A stretch of 64,000 bases of DNA from positions 35,295-99,294 of the forward strand of contig JAIXLP010000041.1 in assembly GCA_026954015.1 (NCBI GenBank), in the 5' to 3' direction. The position numbers and the translations under genes were made by a program. Below, one piece after another: positions 52,276 to 61,853 of the stretch. This DNA is from Burkholderiales bacterium. GTDB lineage: Bacteria > Pseudomonadota > Gammaproteobacteria > Burkholderiales > Burkholderiaceae_C. How positions within the stretch are numbered: the first letter of the stretch is position 1; each line of letters opens with the position of its first letter. A model generated the notes under the pieces. It was given only the letters and a program-made list of their open reading frames with translations. It was not told where the DNA came from and did not search any database.

Positions 52276-53810
52276 GCGCCCCGGCGCGCCTGCTCGCGGC
52301 GCTGCTCGCGGGCCTGGCGCAGGCGGTGTCGATTGCCACACCCTGGTCGGGCGAGCCGCTGTGGTGGCTGCAGCTCGCGGCGCTCGCGGTGCTGGCGCGC
52401 CTCGTGCTTGCCGCGCCCGGCTGGCGCGCGGCGGCGCTGCTGGGCTGGGTGTTCGCGGTGGCCTGGCTTGCAGGCACCTTCTGGTGGCTCTATATCTCGC
52501 TGCACACCTACGGTGGACTGGCGGCACCGCTGGCGGTGGCGGCGGTGCTGGCGCTGGCGCTGGCGCTGGGCAGCTATTACGCGCTGGTTTGTGCATGTTT
52601 CAGGGCTCTGGCGCTTGATGGGAAAGCGCTGGCAGCTCCTGTTTTTGCTGCGTTATGGCTGCTCGCGGAACTGGCGCGGGGGCAGTGGTGGACGGGGTTC
52701 CCCTGGGGCGCCGGCGGCTACGCGCACGTCGACGGGCCGCTGGCGGCGTTCGCCCCGCTCGTCGGCGTCTACGGCATCGCGGCGCTGGCGGCGTGGCTGG
52801 CGATGGCGCTCGCGCAGTGGCGCGCGGCGGCGCTGCTGCGGCGCCGGTGGTGGGTGGGCGTTGCGGTGACGGTGCTCGTGTGGCAGGGCGCGGCGTGGCA
52901 GCAGCGCGACGCCGATGCACAGGCGCTGGTACATGCGCCGCTCACGCTCACGCTGCTGCAAGGCGCGATCCCGCAGGACGAGAAGTTCCAGGCCGGCTCG
53001 GGCGTGCCGCTGGCGCTGGCCTGGTACGCCGACCGGATGCGGCAGGCGCAGGGGCGCCTGGTGGTGGCGCCCGAAACCGCGATCCCGCTGCTGCCGCAAG
53101 ACCTGCCGCCGGGCTACCTCGATGCGCTGACGGCGCGCTACCGCGCAGGCGATCAGGCGCTGCTCTTGGGCTTGCCGCTGGGCAACGCGGCGGCGGGCTA
53201 CACCAATGCGGTCTGGGGCTTTGCGCCGGGGCAGGGCGAACCCTACCGCTACGACAAGCACCACCTGGTGCCGTTCGGCGAATTCATCCCGCCGCTGTTT
53301 CGCTGGTTCACCGATTTGCTGCGCATTCCGCTGGGCGACTTCAATCGCGGCGCGCTGCGCCAGCCCTCGTTCGCCTTCGCGGGCGAGCGCATCGCGCCCA
53401 ACATCTGCTACGAAGACCTGTTCGGCGAGGAGCTTGCCGCGCGGTTCGCGGACGCGGCGAGCGCGCCCACGCTGCTCGTGAACCTGAGCAACATCGGCTG
53501 GTTCGGTGACACCGTCGCGATCGACCAGCATTTGGCGATCAGCCGCATGCGCGCGCTGGAGCTGCGCCGCCCCATGGTGCGCGCCACCAACACCGGCGCC
53601 ACCGCGGTGATCGACCACACGGGGCGCGTGCGCGCGCGGCTGGCGCCGTTCGAGCGCGCGGCGCTGGATGCGCAGGTGCGGGGCGTGCAGGGCAGCGTCA
53701 CGCCCTACGCCTGGTGGGCCGCGCGCTGGGGGCTGGTGCCGCTGTGGGCGCTGGCGCTGGCGCTCGTGCTGTACGCCGCAGTGCGCCGGTGCCGCCGCGA
53801 CAACGGATAA
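52272..53810 (+). CDS. lnt: Apolipoprotein N-acyltransferase
   Basis: Lnt adds the third acyl chain to lipoproteins in the inner membrane. The 512-residue product has about seven hydrophobic segments and a nitrilase-type periplasmic domain with the catalytic triad E268 ([11 protein letters not shown]), K329 ([14 protein letters not shown]) and C379 ([12 protein letters not shown]). These are near the E. coli positions 267, 335 and 387. The GTG start overlaps corC. A short palindromic repeat copy (52586-52655) encodes part of a membrane segment ([20 protein letters not shown]). Confidence 0.96.
   Translation: MSAPARLLAALLAGLAQAVSIATPWSGEPLWWLQLAALAVLARLVLAAPGWRAAALLGWVFAVAWLAGTFWWLYISLHTYGGLAAPLAVAAVLALALALGSYYALVCACFRALALDGKALAAPVFAALWLLAELARGQWWTGFPWGAGGYAHVDGPLAAFAPLVGVYGIAALAAWLAMALAQWRAAALLRRRWWVGVAVTVLVWQGAAWQQRDADAQALVHAPLTLTLLQGAIPQDEKFQAGSGVPLALAWYADRMRQAQGRLVVAPETAIPLLPQDLPPGYLDALTARYRAGDQALLLGLPLGNAAAGYTNAVWGFAPGQGEPYRYDKHHLVPFGEFIPPLFRWFTDLLRIPLGDFNRGALRQPSFAFAGERIAPNICYEDLFGEELAARFADAASAPTLLVNLSNIGWFGDTVAIDQHLAISRMRALELRRPMVRATNTGATAVIDHTGRVRARLAPFERAALDAQVRGVQGSVTPYAWWAARWGLVPLWALALALVLYAAVRRCRRDNG
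52586..52655 (-). repeat. Short palindromic repeat, copy 7 (in lnt)
   Basis: The sequence reads GTTTCAGGGCTCTGGCGCTT, then GATGGGAAAGCGCTGGCAGC, then TCCTGTTTTTG. Paired arms GGCGCTT and AAGCGCT flank a short loop. It lies inverted relative to the gene compared with copies 1-3. A further fragment, GCGCTGGGCAGCTATTAC, lies just upstream at 52563-52580. Confidence 0.75.
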
Positions 53811-53869
53811 TCGGCGCTTTGTCGGCGCAAGGCGTCTGCTGCTGCGCGGGCCACACACGAAAACCCACC

Positions 53870-54391
53870 ATGGCCGAATCCTTTTCCTACGATCAGCTCA
53901 TCGCGTCCGGCGAGGGCCGCCTCTTCGGGCCCGACGCAGGACGGCTGCCGCTGCCGCCGATGCTGATGTTCGACCGCATCACCTCCATCGACAGTGAAGG
54001 CGGCATGCACCGCCAGGGCAAGATCGTCGCCGAGCTTGATGTGCGCCCTGACCTGTGGTTCTTCGAGTGCCACTTCCGCGGCGACCCGGTGATGCCGGGA
54101 TGCCTGGGGCTCGATGCGATGTGGCAGCTCATCGGTTTTTACCTCACCTGGCTGCGCCTGCCGGGGCGCGGGCGGGCGCTGGGCGCGGGCGAGGTCAAGT
54201 TCACCGGCGAGGTGGGGCCTCAAGTTAGGCTCGTAACCTACGAAATCGATATCAAGCGCGTGATCCGCCGCAAGCTGCACATGGCGATCGGCGACGCGCG
54301 ACTGCTCGCCGACGGCAAGGAGATTTACGTGGCCCATGATCTGCGCGTAGGCTTGTTCCTGAGCGATGGGGGCGACAAGGACGCAGCATGA
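53870..54391 (+). CDS. fabA: 3-hydroxydecanoyl-ACP dehydratase/isomerase FabA
   Basis: FabA dehydrates 3-hydroxydecanoyl-ACP and isomerises the trans-2 product to cis-3, opening the anaerobic unsaturated fatty acid pathway. The 173-residue product has the active-site His68 in [15 protein letters not shown] and Asp82 in [14 protein letters not shown]. The family length is 171-172. The ATG at 53870 matches other FabA starts. The stop codon overlaps the fabB start, so the pair forms the classic fabAB operon. Confidence 0.97.
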   Translation: MAESFSYDQLIASGEGRLFGPDAGRLPLPPMLMFDRITSIDSEGGMHRQGKIVAELDVRPDLWFFECHFRGDPVMPGCLGLDAMWQLIGFYLTWLRLPGRGRALGAGEVKFTGEVGPQVRLVTYEIDIKRVIRRKLHMAIGDARLLADGKEIYVAHDLRVGLFLSDGGDKDAA

Positions 54392-55608
54392 ACACAAAGC
54401 GCGTGGTGATCACGGGCGCGGGCATCGTCTCGTGCATCGGCAACGACCTCGGGGCCGTGGAGGCGTCACTGCGCCAGGGCACGAGCGGCATCCGCGCGGT
54501 GCCCGAGTTCACCGCGCTGGGCTTGCGCAGTCAGGTGGCCGGCGTGCCGCAGATCGACATCGAATCGCGCATCGACCGCAAGCAGTTGCGCTTCATGGGC
54601 GACGCCGCCGCGTACGCGCAGATCGCACTCGAAGACGCCATAGCGCAGTCGGGTCTGGCGCCTGGTGAAGTGAGCCATCCGCGCACCGGCCTCATCATGG
54701 GTTCGGGCGGCGGCTCGCCGGCCAACCAGATCGAGGCGGCCGACACGCTGCGCAGCAAGGGCATCCGCCGCGTGGGGCCCTACCAGGTCACGCGCTGCAT
54801 GAGCTCCACCGTCTCGGCGTGCCTGGCGACCAACTTCAAGGTCAAGGGCATCAATTACTCCATTACCTCGGCCTGCTCGACGTCCGCGCACTGCATAGGC
54901 GCGGCGGCGCAGCAGATCGCCTTCGGGCTGCAGGACGTGATGCTTGCCGGCGGCGGCGAGGAACTCTCCTGGGGCATGGCCATGCTGTTCGACGGCATGG
55001 GCGCGATGTCCAGCAAGTACAACGCCACACCCGAAAAGGCGTCGCGCCCGTATGACGCGCACCGTGATGGCTTCGTGCTTGCGGGCGGCGGCGGCGCGGT
55101 GGTGCTCGAAAGCCTGGAGCATGCGCAGGCCCGCGGCGCGACGATCCTCGGTGAAGTCGTCGGCTTTGGCGCGACGAGCGACGGCGAGGACATGGTGGCC
55201 CCCTCGGGCGAGGGTGCCATCGCCTGCATGCGCCAGGCCATCGCCGGGCTCGACGGTTCGATCGACTACATCAACACCCACGGCACCTCCACGCCCGTGG
55301 GCGACATGCAGGAGGTGCGCGCGATGCGCACGGTGTTCGGCGACGCGGTGCCGCCGTTTTCCAGCACCAAGTCGCTCACCGGCCATTCGCTGGGCGCCAC
55401 GGGCGTACAGGAGGCGATCTACTGCCTCCTCATGCTGCAAAAAGGCTTCATCGCGGGTTCGGTCAACGTCGAGACGCCCGACCCGGAGCTCGCCGGCATG
55501 CCGCTCGTCACCGCCACGCGCGACGCCCGTCTGACCACGGTGCTTTCCAACAGCTTCGGCTTCGGCGGCACGAACGCGAGCCTCGCGCTGCGCCGCTGGC
55601 AGGGCTGA
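54388..55608 (+). CDS. fabB: Beta-ketoacyl-ACP synthase I
   Basis: FabB elongates acyl-ACP and is needed for unsaturated fatty acids. The 406-residue product has the catalytic Cys163 in [16 protein letters not shown] and the two His residues in [13 protein letters not shown] and [13 protein letters not shown]. The C-terminal [17 protein letters not shown] is standard. The ATG at 54388 lies inside the end of fabA (ATGA). The next gene is convergent. Confidence 0.97.
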   Translation: MNTKRVVITGAGIVSCIGNDLGAVEASLRQGTSGIRAVPEFTALGLRSQVAGVPQIDIESRIDRKQLRFMGDAAAYAQIALEDAIAQSGLAPGEVSHPRTGLIMGSGGGSPANQIEAADTLRSKGIRRVGPYQVTRCMSSTVSACLATNFKVKGINYSITSACSTSAHCIGAAAQQIAFGLQDVMLAGGGEELSWGMAMLFDGMGAMSSKYNATPEKASRPYDAHRDGFVLAGGGGAVVLESLEHAQARGATILGEVVGFGATSDGEDMVAPSGEGAIACMRQAIAGLDGSIDYINTHGTSTPVGDMQEVRAMRTVFGDAVPPFSSTKSLTGHSLGATGVQEAIYCLLMLQKGFIAGSVNVETPDPELAGMPLVTATRDARLTTVLSNSFGFGGTNASLALRRWQG

Positions 55609-55633
55609 ATTCCCCGGGTTGAGCCGGTGTGCT

Positions 55634-56938
55634 TCAGGCCCGCAGCCGCACCATCCCCGCGGCCGCCGTCTGGTGGCTTGCGCCGTCGATCAGGATGAAG
55701 GCGCCGGTGGCGCGCTCGGCGCTGTAGTCGTCCAGCGCCAGCGCGTCGCGCGTGCGGATCTGCACGCGGCCGATGTCGTTGCCTTGCAGCGGCTCGCTCG
55801 ATGCCACGGTGCTCAGCTCGCTGATGTCGCGCCGGGCGGTGATGGCCGTGATGCGTGCCTGGGTGAGGCGCGCGCCCTGCTTGAGCCAGTACCAGCGCGC
55901 GGGGTTGAGCGCCTGGCGGTCGAGCCAGCACAGGTCGGCCTCGAATTCGCGCGTGACGAGCGGCTCGGCGCCGGTGGCCACGATGAGGTCGCCGCGCGAG
56001 ATGTCGATTTCGCGATCCAGCACCAGGGTGATGCTGTCGCCGGGTGCTGCCGCGTCCAGCGGGTCGTTGCCGCGCTGCAGCGCGCGCACGCGCGCCGTCT
56101 CGCCGCTGGGCAGCACCCGTACCTCGTCGCCCACGCGCAGCGGGCCGCCTTGCAGCTGCCCGGCGTAGCCGCGAAACGCCTGCGTGCTGCTGCCTTCGTG
56201 GCGGATGACCCACTGCACGAAGAAGCGCACGGCGGTCTGCGGCGCCTCAAAGGTGAGCGGCAGCGATTCGAGCAGCGGCAGCAGCGGCAGCTCGGTGGTC
56301 CAGGGCATGTGGGGGCTGGGCTGCACCACGTTGTCGCCCGTCAGCGCCGAGATCGGCACGCAGCGGGGCGCGGGAATTTCCAGGCGCCGGGCGAGTTCGG
56401 CGACGCTCGCCTGGATGCGCTCGAACACCGCCTGGCTCCATTGCACCTGGTCCATCTTGTTGATGGCGAAGACGATGTGGCGCAGGCCCAGCAGCTTGGC
56501 GAGCGTGGCGTGGCGCTTGGTCTGCGGCAGCAGCGTGCCGCTCTCGGCGCGCGCGGCGTCGATCAGGATCACGGCGGCGTCGGCGGTGGAGGCGCCGGTG
56601 ACCATGTTGCGCGTGTACTGCTCGTGGCCGGGCGCGTCGGCGATGATGAACTTGCGCGCGGGCGTGGCGAAGTAGCGGTAGGCCACGTCGATGGTGATGC
56701 CCTGCTCGCGCTCGGCCTCTAGGCCGTCGGTGAGCAGCGCCAGGTCCAGCGCGTCGCCCTGCGCACGCGAGAAGCGCGAACCCGAGATGGACTGGAGCTG
56801 ATCGGCGAACACACCCTTGCTGTCCAGCAGCAGGCGGCCGATCAGCGTGGATTTGCCGTCGTCGACGGAGCCGGCGGTGACCAGGCGCAGCACGCCCTTG
56901 TGGCGCGCCTCGGGCCAGAGATCGTTGATCGCGTTCAT
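55634..56938 (-). CDS. cysN: Sulfate adenylyltransferase subunit 1 (GTPase)
   Basis: CysN is the GTPase that drives APS formation by CysD. The 434-residue product has G1 TAGSVDDGKSTLIGRLLLDS (residues ~21-40), G3 IIADAPGHEQYTRNMVTGAS and G4 VFAINKMDQVQWS, then EF-Tu-like beta domains (TAVRFFVQWVIRHEGSSTQA). No APS kinase (CysC) domain is fused at the C-terminus, unlike NodQ-type proteins. It begins at the cysD stop codon with a one-base overlap. It is the last gene of the cys operon. Confidence 0.95.
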   Translation of the reverse strand: MNAINDLWPEARHKGVLRLVTAGSVDDGKSTLIGRLLLDSKGVFADQLQSISGSRFSRAQGDALDLALLTDGLEAEREQGITIDVAYRYFATPARKFIIADAPGHEQYTRNMVTGASTADAAVILIDAARAESGTLLPQTKRHATLAKLLGLRHIVFAINKMDQVQWSQAVFERIQASVAELARRLEIPAPRCVPISALTGDNVVQPSPHMPWTTELPLLPLLESLPLTFEAPQTAVRFFVQWVIRHEGSSTQAFRGYAGQLQGGPLRVGDEVRVLPSGETARVRALQRGNDPLDAAAPGDSITLVLDREIDISRGDLIVATGAEPLVTREFEADLCWLDRQALNPARWYWLKQGARLTQARITAITARRDISELSTVASSEPLQGNDIGRVQIRTRDALALDDYSAERATGAFILIDGASHQTAAAGMVRLRA

Positions 56939-57852
56939 CAGAAGTACCCCATTTTCTTGCGGCGTTCCATCGACGCCTCGCTGAGCTGGTCGTCCATGCG
57001 CGTGGCGCCGCGCTCGGTGATGGTGGTCACGGCCGTCTCGGCAATGATGTCCTCGGGCGTGGCGGCGTCGGAAAGCACCGGGCAGGTGCACGAGACATCG
57101 CCCACGGTGCGAAAGCGCACGCGCAGTGCTTCCACGGCCTCGCCCTCGCGCGCGGGGGTGAGTGCGGTGACGGGCGCGAGCAGCCCCTTGCGGCGCACCA
57201 CAGGGCGCACGTGGCTGTAGTAGAGCGAGGGCAGGGCGAGCTGCTCGCGGGCGATGTACTGCCAGATGTCGAGCTCGGTCCAGTTGGAGATCGGGAACAC
57301 GCGGATGTTTTCGCCGGGATGCACGCGCGTGTTGTAGAGGTTCCAGAGCTCGGGGCGCTGGTTCTTCGGGTCCCACTGGCCGAACTCGTCGCGGAAGGAG
57401 CAGATGCGCTCCTTGGCGCGGGCTTTTTCCTCGTCGCGGCGCGCGCCGCCGATGCAGGCGTCGAAGCGGAATTCGGCGATGGCCTCCAGCAGCGTGGTGG
57501 CCTGCGCGGCGTTGCGCGAGTCGGTGGCGTGGCGCAGCACCACGCTGCCGCGTGCGATGGAATCCTCGACGCTGCGCACGATGAGGCGCTCGCCCAGCTC
57601 GGCGGCGCGCTGGTCGCGAAAGGCGATCACCTCGGGGAAGTTGTGGCCGGTGTCCACGTGCAGCAGCGGGAAGGGGAACTTGCCCGGGCGAAAGGCCTTT
57701 TCCGCCAGGCGCAGCAGCACGCAGGAGTCCTTGCCGCCGGAAAACAGCAGCACGGGCCGCTCGCACTCGGCGGCGACTTCGCGCAGGATGTGGATGGCCT
57801 CGGATTCCAGCCAGTCCAGGTGGGTACGGTGCAATGTGGTGGTGCTCGTCAT
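56938..57852 (-). CDS. cysD: Sulfate adenylyltransferase subunit 2
   Basis: CysD makes adenosine 5'-phosphosulfate from sulfate and ATP. The 304-residue product has the PP-loop CERPVLLFSGGKDSCVLLRL, the sulfate/ATP-site FPLLHVDTGHNFPEVIAFRD, and the conserved AKERICSFRDEFGQWDPKNQ and RRKKMGYF end. The ATG at 57852 gives the normal length. It lies between cysH and cysN; only 17 bases separate it from cysH. Confidence 0.96.
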   Translation of the reverse strand: MTSTTTLHRTHLDWLESEAIHILREVAAECERPVLLFSGGKDSCVLLRLAEKAFRPGKFPFPLLHVDTGHNFPEVIAFRDQRAAELGERLIVRSVEDSIARGSVVLRHATDSRNAAQATTLLEAIAEFRFDACIGGARRDEEKARAKERICSFRDEFGQWDPKNQRPELWNLYNTRVHPGENIRVFPISNWTELDIWQYIAREQLALPSLYYSHVRPVVRRKGLLAPVTALTPAREGEAVEALRVRFRTVGDVSCTCPVLSDAATPEDIIAETAVTTITERGATRMDDQLSEASMERRKKMGYF

Positions 57853-57869
57853 GGCTTCAGGCAAAAGGT

Positions 57870-58610
57870 TCAGGCGGCCGGTGTGGGGTCGGTGTGCTCG
57901 TGGTGGTGGGCGTTCACGCTGGTGTGCAGGCCGCACTCAAGGTTGTTCCTCTGCTCCCACCACCAGCGGCCGGCGCGGATGTCCTCGCCGGGGCGGATGG
58001 CGCGCGTGCAGCATTCGCAGCCGATGGAGGGGTAGCCGCGGTCGTGCAGCGGGTTGTAGGGAATGGCGAGCGCCCGCACCACGGCCCAGACCTCGTCGGT
58101 GCTCCAGCTCGCGAGCGGGTTGTACTTGTGCAGGCCGAAGGCCTCGTCCCACTGCGCCTCGGGCAGTTCTGCGCGCGTGCTCGATTGCTCGCGCCGCTGG
58201 CCGGTGATCCAGGCCGAGCGCCCGGTGAGCGCCCGGCGCAGCGGCTCGACCTTGCGGATGTCGCAGCAGAGCTTGCGCAGTTCCACGCTTTCGTAGAAGG
58301 CGTTCAGGCCGTGGGTGGCGATGTACTCCTTCACCGCCTCGGGCTGGGGGTGCATGACCTGCACCGTGATGCCGTAGCGCTGCTCGATCGTGCCCACCAT
58401 GGCGAGCGTTTCCTGGTGCAGGCGGCCGGTGTCGAGCATGAAGACGCCCAGGCGCGTGGGCAGCTGCATCAGCGCGTGGATCAGCAGCGTGTCTTCCACG
58501 CCCATGGAGGAGGCGAGCAGCGCGTCCGGGTGTTCCTGCGCGATGCCTTCGAGCAGTTGCAGCAGGGCGTTCCAGCGCTGGGCGAGTGGGGTGGTCAAGG
58601 TCGTTGCCAT
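57870..58610 (-). CDS. cysH: Adenylylsulfate/phosphoadenylylsulfate reductase, [4Fe-4S] type
   Basis: CysH reduces APS (or PAPS) to sulfite using thioredoxin. The 246-residue product has the PP-loop-like ALLASSMGVEDTLLIHALMQ. The iron-sulfur cysteines expected in APS-reducing enzymes are present in VELRKLCCDIRK and SIGCECCTRAI, and the catalytic Cys is in NNLECGLHTS. The CC...CxxC set marks the cluster-binding class that uses APS directly. The cluster of genes lacks cysC, which agrees. Confidence 0.93.
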   Translation of the reverse strand: MATTLTTPLAQRWNALLQLLEGIAQEHPDALLASSMGVEDTLLIHALMQLPTRLGVFMLDTGRLHQETLAMVGTIEQRYGITVQVMHPQPEAVKEYIATHGLNAFYESVELRKLCCDIRKVEPLRRALTGRSAWITGQRREQSSTRAELPEAQWDEAFGLHKYNPLASWSTDEVWAVVRALAIPYNPLHDRGYPSIGCECCTRAIRPGEDIRAGRWWWEQRNNLECGLHTSVNAHHHEHTDPTPAA

Positions 58611-58623
58611 GGAAACTTCCTTT

Positions 58624-60051
58624 CTAGGCGGCCAGCGCCGCCGCCTGGACGGTGCTCGTCGGCGTGTGTTCAGGCGTGAGCGTTTTTCCGAACCAGGCCA
58701 GCGACTGGCCCAGCCGCGTGGCCTCGCCGACGATGAGCAGCGCGGGCGAGGCGATGCTGTGCGCCCTGGCCTGCGCGGCCAGGGTGGCGAGCGTGGCGTG
58801 CAGCGTGCGCTGGCCGGTGCGCGAGCCGTTTTCCACCAGCGCGCAGGGCGTGTCAAAGGGCAGGCCCTGCTGCGTGAGCTGTTCGCCCAGCGCCGCGAGG
58901 CGCTCCACGCCCATGTAGTAGATGCGGGTGTGCTGGCTGGGTGCATCGGCGCGCTCGGCGGCTGCACGGCGGTGCGCGGTGGCAAGCAGAAGCGTGTCGG
59001 CCACGGCGCGGTGCGTGAGCGGAATGCCGGCGTAGGCGCCACAGGCGAGCGCCGCGGTGATGCCGGGCACGACCTCGTAGGCGATGCCGTGCTCGCGCAG
59101 CATCAAGAGCTCTTCGCCGCCGCGCCCGAAGACGAGCGGGTCGCCCCCCTTGAGGCGCACCACCGTGTGCCCCAGGGTGGCGTGGTGCACCATGAGCGCG
59201 TGGATGCGCCGCTGCGTGGCCTCGTGGTCTTCGCCGGGGGTCTTGCCCACGCTCACGAAGAGCGCATCGCGCCGCGCGAGCTGCAGCACCTCGGCGCTCA
59301 CGAGCCGGTCGTGCAGGATGACGTCGGCCTCGTTGAGTGCGCGCAGGCCGCGCAGCGTGAGCAGGCCGGGGTCGCCCGGGCCCGCGCCCACGAGCAGCAC
59401 CTTGCCTTGCGGCGCCGCCTCGCGCGTGCGCAGCGCCGCCTTGAGCAGCGCCTCGGCGGCATCGGGCCGGGCTGCGCGCAGCGCGTCGTGCACCGGGCCG
59501 TCGAGCAGCCAGTGGTAGAAGCGCCGGCGTGCGCCCAGTTCGGGCCGTGCGCGCCGGATGGCCGCGCGCTGGCGCCGGGCCAGCGCCGTGAGGCTGCCGA
59601 TGGAGGGCTCGACCAGCGCTTCGATGCGCTCGCGCAGGCGCCGCGCGATCACGGGCGCCGCGCCGCCCGACGAGATGGCGATGGTGACGGGCGCGCGATC
59701 GACGATGGCGGGCACCTGCGCGCTGGAGCGCGAGGCGTCGTCCACCACGTTGCACCAGAGCTGGCGCGCGCTTGCGGCCTGCGCCACGACGGCGTTGAGC
59801 GCTTCGTCATTGGTGGCGGCGATCACCAGCCACATGCCTTGCAGCCACTGCGCGTCGAACGCCCCCAGGTGCAGCGTGATATGGCCCTGATCGGCCTGCG
59901 CGCTCACGCTGGGGTGGGCGACCTTGGCCAGCACGGTGACCTGCGCGCCGGCGCTCAGCAGCAGCGCGATCTTGCGCGCCGCGACCAGCCCCGCGCCGAC
60001 CACGAGCACGCGGCGCCCGCGCAGGTTCAGAAACAGGGGAAAGTGCTCCAT
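58624..60051 (-). CDS. cysG: Siroheme synthase (fused)
   Basis: CysG makes sirohaem for sulfite reductase. The 475-residue product has an N-terminal precorrin-2 dehydrogenase/ferrochelatase part with [20 protein letters not shown] (residues ~9-28). The C-terminal uroporphyrinogen-III methyltransferase part has [20 protein letters not shown] and [15 protein letters not shown]. Both halves look complete. The ATG at 60051 gives the standard start. It lies between cysH and cysI, directly supplying the cofactor for the latter. Confidence 0.95.
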   Translation of the reverse strand: MEHFPLFLNLRGRRVLVVGAGLVAARKIALLLSAGAQVTVLAKVAHPSVSAQADQGHITLHLGAFDAQWLQGMWLVIAATNDEALNAVVAQAASARQLWCNVVDDASRSSAQVPAIVDRAPVTIAISSGGAAPVIARRLRERIEALVEPSIGSLTALARRQRAAIRRARPELGARRRFYHWLLDGPVHDALRAARPDAAEALLKAALRTREAAPQGKVLLVGAGPGDPGLLTLRGLRALNEADVILHDRLVSAEVLQLARRDALFVSVGKTPGEDHEATQRRIHALMVHHATLGHTVVRLKGGDPLVFGRGGEELLMLREHGIAYEVVPGITAALACGAYAGIPLTHRAVADTLLLATAHRRAAAERADAPSQHTRIYYMGVERLAALGEQLTQQGLPFDTPCALVENGSRTGQRTLHATLATLAAQARAHSIASPALLIVGEATRLGQSLAWFGKTLTPEHTPTSTVQAAALAA

Positions 60052-60064
60052 GGCGTGCGGTGCC

Positions 60065-61780
60065 TCAGTATTCGATGACGGGGCGGCGCCTGGGGGGCTC
60101 CACCACCCTGGCGCGCGCGATGAAGTCGCCGAAGTGCTCGCCCGCCGTGCGTTCGCTGGCAAAGCGACCGAAGAGCTCGTCGAGCGCGGCGAGGATGACC
60201 TCTTCGCCGACGTTTTCCTTGTAGAGCGCGTTCAGGCGCTCGCCCAGGTGGTCGGCGCCCAGGCGCAGGTCGTACTTGCCGATGGCGCGGCCCACGAGCG
60301 CGATCTCGCCCATGTAGGGGCGCGAGCACCCGTTGGGGCAGCCGGACATGCGAAAGTGGATGGGCTCTTCCATCAGATCATGTTTGGCGAGCAGCTCCTC
60401 CATCTTCTGCACGATGCGCGGCAGGTAGCGTTCGGACTCGGCCATCGCCAGGCCGCAGGTGGGCAGCGCCACGCAGGAGATCGCGTTCAGGCGCAGGCCG
60501 CTCGCGTTCACGTGGTCGTCCAGACCATATTGCTTCACCAGCGCATCGATCTTGGCGCGGTCTTTCCTGGCCACGTTGGCGATGATGACGTTCTGGTCGC
60601 AGGTCATGCGGAATTCGCCCTGGTGGATGCGGGCGATCTCGCGCAGGCCGCTCTGGCGCGGGTGGCCGTCCACGTCCAGCACGCGGCCGCTGGGGATGCG
60701 CAGCGTGAGGTTCCACAGGCCCTTGCCGGCCTCGACCCAGCCGAAGCGGTCGCCGTTGTGCTCGAAGTGGTAGGGCCGGGGCGGCTCGATCTTGAACGGC
60801 AGGCGCGATTGCAGTTCGTCGTGAAACCACTGCAGGCCGCGGTCGTCGATGGTGTATTTCAGGCGCGCGTGCTTGCGCTCGCCGCGGTCGCCGAAGTCGC
60901 GCTGCACGGCGACGGCGTGCCAGCAGGTTTCGAGCAGGTGCTCCTTGGGCACGTAGCCGATCAGGTCGGCCAGCTTCGGGTAGGTCTTGGCGTCGCCCGC
61001 CGTCGCGCCCATGCTGCCGCCGGGCGCGAGGTTGAAGCCCTGCAATTCGTTGTGTTCATCGAAGATGGCGATGAGGCCGAAGTCCTGCGCGAACACGTCG
61101 ATGTCGTTGTACGGCGGGATGGCGATGCCGAACTTGAACTTGCGCGGCAGGTAGCTCTTGCCCAGCAGCGGCTCTTCGTCCTGCGCGCCGTCGCTGGTGC
61201 GCTCCTTCTTGTCGATCCACAGTTCCTGGTAGGCCGTGGTGCGGGGCTTCACGTGGTGCATGAGCTTGAGCGCCCACTCGTAGGCCTGCGCGTGGGCGGC
61301 GGCCACCAGCGGGTTGACCGAGCAGATCACGTTGCGCACGTCGTCGCCGCAGGCCGCCAGCGTGGACAGGCCCGCGGCGTTGATGTCGCCGATCACGCCG
61401 CGCAGGTCTTCCTTGCGGATTTCGTGGAACTGGAAGGTCTGGCGCGTGGTGATGCGCAGCCCCCCCTTGGTGCGTGCCGTGAGCGCGTCGAGCGCCAGCC
61501 ACTGCGCGGGGGTGAGCACGCCGCCGGGCAGGCGCACGCGCACCATGAAGCCGTAGTCGGGCTCCAGTTTCTGGCGGCGGCGCTCGTCGCGCACGTCGCG
61601 GTTGTCCTGCATGTAGCTGCCGTGGAACTTGAGCAGCTTGGTGTCGGGCTCGCTGATCGAACCGGTGGTGCGGTCAAGCAGGCCCAGGTCGATGGTGCCG
61701 CGCAGGAAGCGGCTGCGCTCCTTGATGCCCTCCAGCGCGGAGAGCTTCCTGTTCTTGGTGATGGTCAGGGTATCGGTCAT
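60065..61780 (-). CDS. cysI: Sulfite reductase hemoprotein subunit
   Basis: CysI reduces sulfite to sulfide using sirohaem and a [4Fe-4S] cluster. The 571-residue product carries the cluster cysteines in [20 protein letters not shown] and [20 protein letters not shown] (four Cys). [20 protein letters not shown] and the ferredoxin-like [20 protein letters not shown] belong to the sirohaem-binding fold. Next to it lies the flavoprotein subunit gene, so the NADPH-dependent CysJI enzyme is probable. Confidence 0.95.
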   Translation of the reverse strand: MTDTLTITKNRKLSALEGIKERSRFLRGTIDLGLLDRTTGSISEPDTKLLKFHGSYMQDNRDVRDERRRQKLEPDYGFMVRVRLPGGVLTPAQWLALDALTARTKGGLRITTRQTFQFHEIRKEDLRGVIGDINAAGLSTLAACGDDVRNVICSVNPLVAAAHAQAYEWALKLMHHVKPRTTAYQELWIDKKERTSDGAQDEEPLLGKSYLPRKFKFGIAIPPYNDIDVFAQDFGLIAIFDEHNELQGFNLAPGGSMGATAGDAKTYPKLADLIGYVPKEHLLETCWHAVAVQRDFGDRGERKHARLKYTIDDRGLQWFHDELQSRLPFKIEPPRPYHFEHNGDRFGWVEAGKGLWNLTLRIPSGRVLDVDGHPRQSGLREIARIHQGEFRMTCDQNVIIANVARKDRAKIDALVKQYGLDDHVNASGLRLNAISCVALPTCGLAMAESERYLPRIVQKMEELLAKHDLMEEPIHFRMSGCPNGCSRPYMGEIALVGRAIGKYDLRLGADHLGERLNALYKENVGEEVILAALDELFGRFASERTAGEHFGDFIARARVVEPPRRRPVIEY

Positions 61781-61853
61781 GAAAGGGGTGCAGCAGGCCT
61801 GCGAAGGCGCGTGGCGCCCTCGCTCGGCAGATCAGGAAAGCGTGGGTGACTCT